7,630 nucleotides of DNA. It comes from Kiritimatiellia bacterium. Its GTDB lineage: Bacteria > Verrucomicrobiota > Kiritimatiellia > RFP12 > UBA1067. This document shows, piece by piece, positions 5,105 to 7,630 of the stretch (its first letter is position 1; every line of letters begins with the position of its first letter). The stretch spans positions 1 through 7,630 of the forward strand of contig JAEDKA010000084.1 of the NCBI GenBank assembly GCA_016296065.1, given 5' to 3'. The position numbers and the translations under genes are program-made. The notes under the pieces were generated by a model. The model saw only the letters and a list, made by a program, of their open reading frames with translations. It did no database searches and was not told the DNA's origin.

Positions 5105-5743
5105 ATGGCGGAAGAAGAGACAAAGAAAGAGGAAGCGAAGGAAACGACCGCTGAGACGTCCGTCCCGCCGGAAACGCCCGTCCCGCCCGCAGAGGGCGAA
5201 GGGACTGGCGAGACCGGCGAGAGCGCCGAGGCCGAAAAGCCCGGCGAGACCGAGAAGCCCGCCGGGGAGAAGCCTGCGGAGCCCGAAAAGCCGGCCGAGC
5301 CGGCGAAGCCCGCGGAGCCCGACTGGAAGACGCTCTATGCGCTCACGCTCGCCGACTTCGACAACTACAAGAAGCGCGCGGCGCGCGACCGCGAGGATAC
5401 GTACCGCTATGCGGAGATGGACATTCTCAAGGATGTCCTCCCCGCTGTAGACAACCTCCAGCTTGCGCTTTCCAACGCGAAGGACAATGCGGAGGATCCG
5501 TTCGTGAAGGGCGTGAAACTCGTCTACGACACGCTTCTCAAGTCGCTCAAGGAGCACGGCGCTGAGCCGTTCGATTCCGTGGGCAAGGAGCTCGACACGG
5601 AGAAGATGGAGGCGATCGCGACGCTTCCCTCCGCCGACATCGAGGAGGGCAAGGTTTCCATCGAGTCGAAGAAGGGCTGGATGCTCAAGGACAAGGTCCT
5701 AAGGGCCGCGCAGGTCGTGGTCTCGTCGGGCAAACCCGCGTAG
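5105..5743 (+). CDS. grpE: GrpE, nucleotide exchange factor of DnaK
   Basis: GrpE releases ADP from DnaK so that the chaperone can drop its client. The protein has 212 residues. Residues 1-72 are a low-complexity tail rich in Glu, Pro, Lys and Ala with repeated EKPAEP-like units, probably disordered. The conserved part is 73-212: ADFDNYKKRAARDREDTYRYA begins the long dimer helix and is followed by ILKDVLPAVDNLQLAL. The beta-wing end has MEAIATLPSADIEEGKV and GWMLKDKVLRAAQVVVSSG. The core is family-typical and the tail is longer than in E. coli (197 residues in total). A GTG at 5102 could replace the ATG at 5105. No clear ribosome site is visible; the stretch upstream is the heptamer repeat. 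dnaJ follows 14 bases after the stop. Confidence 0.94.
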   Translation: MAEEETKKEEAKETTAETSVPPETPVPPAEGEGTGETGESAEAEKPGETEKPAGEKPAEPEKPAEPAKPAEPDWKTLYALTLADFDNYKKRAARDREDTYRYAEMDILKDVLPAVDNLQLALSNAKDNAEDPFVKGVKLVYDTLLKSLKEHGAEPFDSVGKELDTEKMEAIATLPSADIEEGKVSIESKKGWMLKDKVLRAAQVVVSSGKPA

Positions 5744-5757
5744 GATAGTGGTTGGCT

Positions 5758-6945
5758 ATGGCAGAGAAGCGTGATTATTACGAGGTTCTGGGCGTCGCGA
5801 AGAATGCCACGGCGGACGAGATAAAGTCCGCCTACCGCAAGCTCGCGATGAAGTACCACCCTGACCGCAATCCCGGCGACAAGGCCGCGGAGGAGAAGTT
5901 CAAGGAGGCGGCCGAGGCGTACGACGTGCTGCACGACGCCGAAAAGCGCCAGCGCTACGACCAGTTCGGGCACCAGGCGTTCGAGGGCGGCGCAGGCGGA
6001 GGATACGGCGCGGGCGGAATGAGCATGGACGACATCTTCTCCATGTTCGGCGACCTCTTCGGCGGACATGGCGGCGGCGGTGGCTTCGGCGGCTTCGAGG
6101 ACTTCTTCGGCGGCGGCAGGTCGCGCCGCCAGCCCGACTTCAACGGTCCGCGCCGCGGCGACGACATGACGTTCCGCCTCGACATCGACTTCGACGAGGC
6201 TCTCTTCGGCTCGGAGCGCACGATCGACATCACTCTTCCCGAGCAGTGCAGCGAGTGCGGCGGGACGGGCGCCGCGAAGGGCTCGAAGCGCGTGACGTGC
6301 AAGACGTGCGGCGGACACGGCGTCGTGATCGGCGGCAGCGGATTCTTCCAGGTGCGCCAGACCTGTCCGACCTGCGGCGGCGAAGGATCCGTCATAGAGA
6401 AGCCCTGCCGCGCCTGCCGCGGCACGGGACACGTCACGAAGCCGCAGCACATCGCGCTCAAGATTCCCGCCGGGGTCGACAACGGCTCGCGGCTCAGGCT
6501 CGCCGGCAAGGGCGCGGGCGGACTGAGGGGCGGCGAGAACGGCGACCTCTACGTCAGCCTAGGGGTGAGGGAGAGCGACATCTTCGAGCGTGACGGACTC
6601 GACCTCGGTGTCGATGTTCCCGTCTCGCCCGTTCTCGCGGCGCTTGGGGGGACGGTGGACGTTCCGACGCCGCAGGGCATGGCGCAGCTGAACCTTCCGG
6701 CCGGCACTCCGAACGGAAAGGTATTCCGTCTGCGCGGCAAGGGCGTTCCGTCCCTGCGCGGTGGCTCGCCCGGCGATCTGCACGCGCGCATAGTCTTTGA
6801 AGTGCCGGCTAACCTCGACCGCCGCCAGCGCGAGGCTCTCGAGGCGTTCCAGAAGGCCTCCACGGCCTCGACGTATCCGGAGAAGCAGCGCTTTGAGCAG
6901 AAGACGCGCGTGTTCTTCGCGCACAAGGAGAAGCTCGGCAAGTGA
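5758..6945 (+). CDS. dnaJ: DnaJ (Hsp40) co-chaperone, full-length type I
   Basis: DnaJ presents unfolded proteins to DnaK and stimulates its ATPase. All type I parts are present in 395 residues: a J domain (about 4-70) with the HPD triad at 34-36; a Gly/Phe-rich linker (about 77-120) with the MDDIFSMFGDLFG motif; and a zinc-binding domain with four CxxCxGxG repeats beginning at Cys164, Cys181, Cys203 and Cys217. The fourth reads CRACRGTG. Two C-terminal substrate-binding beta domains follow (GGTVDVPTPQG, FRLRGKGVPSLRG). The ATG at 5758 gives the usual MAEKRDYYEVLGV opening. A TTG at 5752 lies closer to the AGGA at 5742-5745 (6 bases rather than 12) and would add two residues. The gene is coupled to grpE; dnaK is not in the window. 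Confidence 0.96.
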   Translation: MAEKRDYYEVLGVAKNATADEIKSAYRKLAMKYHPDRNPGDKAAEEKFKEAAEAYDVLHDAEKRQRYDQFGHQAFEGGAGGGYGAGGMSMDDIFSMFGDLFGGHGGGGGFGGFEDFFGGGRSRRQPDFNGPRRGDDMTFRLDIDFDEALFGSERTIDITLPEQCSECGGTGAAKGSKRVTCKTCGGHGVVIGGSGFFQVRQTCPTCGGEGSVIEKPCRACRGTGHVTKPQHIALKIPAGVDNGSRLRLAGKGAGGLRGGENGDLYVSLGVRESDIFERDGLDLGVDVPVSPVLAALGGTVDVPTPQGMAQLNLPAGTPNGKVFRLRGKGVPSLRGGSPGDLHARIVFEVPANLDRRQREALEAFQKASTASTYPEKQRFEQKTRVFFAHKEKLGK

Positions 6946-6953
6946 TTTTTCGC

Positions 6954-7037
6954 GCACCTGTGGTGAAACGGCAGACACGCTGGATTTAGGTTCCAGTTCC
7001 GCAAGGAGTGTGGGTTCAAGTCCCACCAGGTGCACCA
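6954..7037 (+). tRNA. tRNA-Leu, anticodon UAG, with encoded CCA
   Basis: An 84-base class II tRNA. Acceptor GCACCTG (6954-6960) pairs fully with CAGGTGC, followed by discriminator A (7034) and CCA (7035-7037). The D stem is GTG/CAC. The anticodon stem CTGGA/TCCAG holds loop TTTAGGT with anticodon TAG. The long variable arm has TCC-GCAA-GGA, and the T arm is GTGGG-TTCAAGT-CCCAC. It begins 8 bases after the dnaJ stop, so it may be transcribed with dnaJ and cut out; no separate promoter is visible. Confidence 0.97.
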
Positions 7038-7061
7038 GCAGCAAGCGGGCGCGGGACGCCG

Positions 7062-7098
7062 CGTTCAAAAGTAAACGCACGTTCTGAAAGTAAACGCA
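7062..7098 (+). repeat. Tandem pair of 18/19-bp repeats
   Basis: CGTTC-AAAAGTAAACGCA (7062-7079) is followed directly by CGTTCTGAAAGTAAACGCA (7080-7098). The core AAAGTAAACGCA is identical, and the two units differ by one inserted base and one substitution. The pair lies 24 bases after the tRNA and directly before the first 48-bp repeat. Confidence 0.8.
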
Positions 7099-7101
7099 AG
7101 A

Positions 7102-7149
7102 AAGTTAACTCCGAGCGTTCGGGCTCTCGCTACCGCTCCGCAGCTTCGC
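7102..7149. repeat. 48-bp interspersed repeat, copy 1
   Basis: The copy runs from AAGTTAACTCCGAGCG to CGCTCCGCAGCTTCGC. It is identical to 7427-7474 except for T at 7127 (C in the other copy). It contains the short fold CCGA-GCGT-TCGG. The two copies are exactly 325 bp apart. Confidence 0.95.
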
Positions 7150-7181
7150 GATGCCTTAACGACATTTCAAGGCTTTGAATT

Positions 7182-7204
7182 GTGTTTTGGGCTGCCTTCG
7201 GCAG
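7182..7204. repeat. GTGTTTTGGG box with hairpin, 33 bases after repeat copy 1
   Basis: GTGTTTTGGG (7182-7191) is followed at once by the hairpin CTGCC-TTC-GGCAG (7192-7204). The same 10-base box recurs at 7507-7516 at the same 325-bp offset, although the 32 bases between the 48-mer and the box are diverged. The interspersed repeat is therefore probably a longer, partly eroded element. Confidence 0.6.
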
Positions 7205-7295
7205 GTTGGGAGTGTGCAACTACCAATCCGTCCAGCCAGGGCAGATTTCCGATCGTTGCTGGAGGACGGCTGGATTAAGATATGTTCGACTGCGA

Positions 7296-7427
7296 CTATA
7301 TGGACGGTAGATTTGCGAGGTCGAACGTTTCGTACTGTATTTCAGATCGTCCAAAGTTGATCAGCAGCGCATACGGAATCCGCGTGGCGCGGAGATAGTG
7401 GATTACCTGCGCCCATTCGACCTTTGA
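7296..7427 (-). pseudogene. C-terminal remnant of a GxxExxB-family (PDDEXK-like) protein
   Basis: Reading the minus strand from 7427 gives 43 codons and a TAG stop at 7298-7296. The product contains VEWAQVIHYLRATRIPYALL and then INFGRSEIQYETF, which matches the closing part of GxxExxB proteins (Q-x-x-NYL-(K/R)-ATG-...-LL-(I/V)-NFG). These are roughly 120-residue proteins of unclear function related to PDDEXK nuclease folds. The N-terminal two thirds, including the GxxExxB motif, are absent: 7427 is exactly the edge of 48-bp repeat copy 2, and an in-frame stop lies inside that repeat. No matching N-terminal part is found in the remaining minus-strand sequence to 7630. The remnant is probably inactive; the family call comes from remembered consensus, not a search. 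Confidence 0.65.
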
Positions 7428-7474
7428 AGTTAACTCCGAGCGTTCGGGCTCCCGCTACCGCTCCGCAGCTTCGC
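7427..7474. repeat. 48-bp interspersed repeat, copy 2
   Basis: Same sequence and orientation as 7102-7149 with one mismatch (C at 7452). Its left edge coincides with the point where the GxxExxB remnant loses its homology, so insertion of or recombination at this element could have removed the rest of the gene. Confidence 0.95.
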
Positions 7475-7506
7475 ACCTCACAACGACTGTATATGTGCCG
7501 GCGGGA

Positions 7507-7550
7507 GTGTTTTGGGATGCGACTGCGTCGCATAAATCGGCCGAAGGCCG
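7507..7550. repeat. GTGTTTTGGG box with two hairpins, 33 bases after repeat copy 2
   Basis: GTGTTTTGGG (7507-7516) is followed by ATGCGAC-TGC-GTCGCAT (7517-7533, 7-bp stem) and CGGCC-GAA-GGCCG (7538-7550, 5-bp stem). The second hairpin shares the GCCTTCGGC core, read on the other strand, with the hairpin at 7192-7204. No T tract follows, so these do not look like ordinary terminators. Confidence 0.6.
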
Positions 7551-7590
7551 CTATGAAAACTATGAATGGAGTCAATTGACCGTGGTTGAA

Positions 7591-7630
7591 AAGCGCGGAG
7601 CAGTGAAGCGGTAGCGAGAACCCCAACCGT
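7591..7630. repeat. Diverged, inverted partial copy of the 48-bp repeat at the window end
   Basis: The reverse complement of 7607-7619 is TCTCGCTACCGCT, identical to the centre of copy 1. The flanks remain similar with small changes (GTT-GGGG on one side, a CTCCGCGC-like stretch on the other). The element may continue past the window edge. Confidence 0.55.

Larger units (their letters stand above)
7038..7630. other. Repeat-rich region without an intact gene, downstream of tRNA-Leu
   Basis: No reading frame here looks like a complete protein on either strand. The region holds tandem and interspersed repeats, several hairpins and one protein remnant, each listed separately. It also holds a weak 5-bp hairpin, CGCGG-GACG-CCGCG at 7050-7063, which might end the dnaJ-tRNA transcript, and an imperfect hairpin between about 7225 and 7276 (AATCC...GGATT ends). 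Composition is more AT-rich and less regular than in the genes upstream, suggesting an accessory or decaying segment beside the tRNA gene. Confidence 0.7.

Noticed and set aside
5524..6450. 308-codon minus-strand frame opposite grpE and dnaJ
   Set aside because: Low-complexity Ala/Arg/Leu/Val sequence produced by the codon bias of the opposite strand; both sense genes are certain.
7175..7360. 61-codon plus-strand frame downstream of the tRNA
   Set aside because: It starts inside the repeat-associated box region, lacks a ribosome site and lies antisense to the GxxExxB remnant, whose reading is much more protein-like.
7062..7474. CRISPR array
   Set aside because: Repeat units are unequal (18/19 bp tandem; 48 bp copies 325 bp apart) with no regular spacers and no cas genes.
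7342..7626. 94-codon minus-strand frame spanning the end repeats
   Set aside because: It is made largely of the 48-bp repeat and hairpins, shows no recognisable motif, and overlaps the GxxExxB remnant in a different frame.

Overview
This is a GC-rich bacterial chromosomal window that reads as ordinary housekeeping sequence for about 7 kb and then, after a tRNA gene, becomes a repeat-rich, gene-poor tail. A rubredoxin/reverse-rubrerythrin pair points to an anaerobic or microaerophilic life. An outer-membrane lipoprotein coupled to an AsmA-like bridge protein points to a two-membrane (diderm) cell. I would guess a gut or sediment member of the PVC group (Verrucomicrobiota/Kiritimatiellota/Lentisphaerota), but this is inference from gene content and style, and no marker in the window proves it.

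Layout. Bases 82-691 (+): a sigma70-type promoter and a stand-alone phosphopantothenoylcysteine decarboxylase (CoaC, coenzyme A synthesis). Bases 699-2506 (-): a two-gene operon overlapping by ATGA. It encodes a compact YdbH-like AsmA-family protein, followed by a lipoprotein whose N-terminal part looks like YnbE and whose C-terminal part looks like YdbL (DUF1318). In E. coli these are three separate genes in the same order, for a protein bridge that maintains outer-membrane lipids; here the last two appear fused. Bases 2539-3385 (+): a divergently transcribed oxidative-stress operon with a 45-residue rubredoxin, a reverse rubrerythrin and a 15-bp-stem terminator. Bases 3403-3754 (+): a 90-residue protein of unknown function behind a sigma54-like -24/-12 site.

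Bases 3772-6945 (+): argG (argininosuccinate synthase) under an extended -10 promoter, followed closely by grpE and dnaJ, the co-chaperones of DnaK. No dnaK, hrcA or CIRCE operator is in the window. A 7-bp tandem repeat fills the argG-grpE gap. A tRNA-Leu(UAG) with encoded CCA starts 8 bases after dnaJ.

Bases 7038-7630: no intact gene. This tail holds an 18/19-bp tandem repeat, a 48-bp interspersed repeat present twice in direct orientation exactly 325 bp apart (one mismatch), a diverged inverted third copy at the window end, and several short hairpins. On the minus strand there is a 43-codon remnant of a GxxExxB-family protein, cut off exactly at the edge of the second 48-bp copy. It looks like an accessory or decaying segment beside a tRNA gene.

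The most notable items are the YnbE-YdbL fusion, the repeat family with the truncated GxxExxB remnant, and the small orphan gene behind a sigma54-like site.
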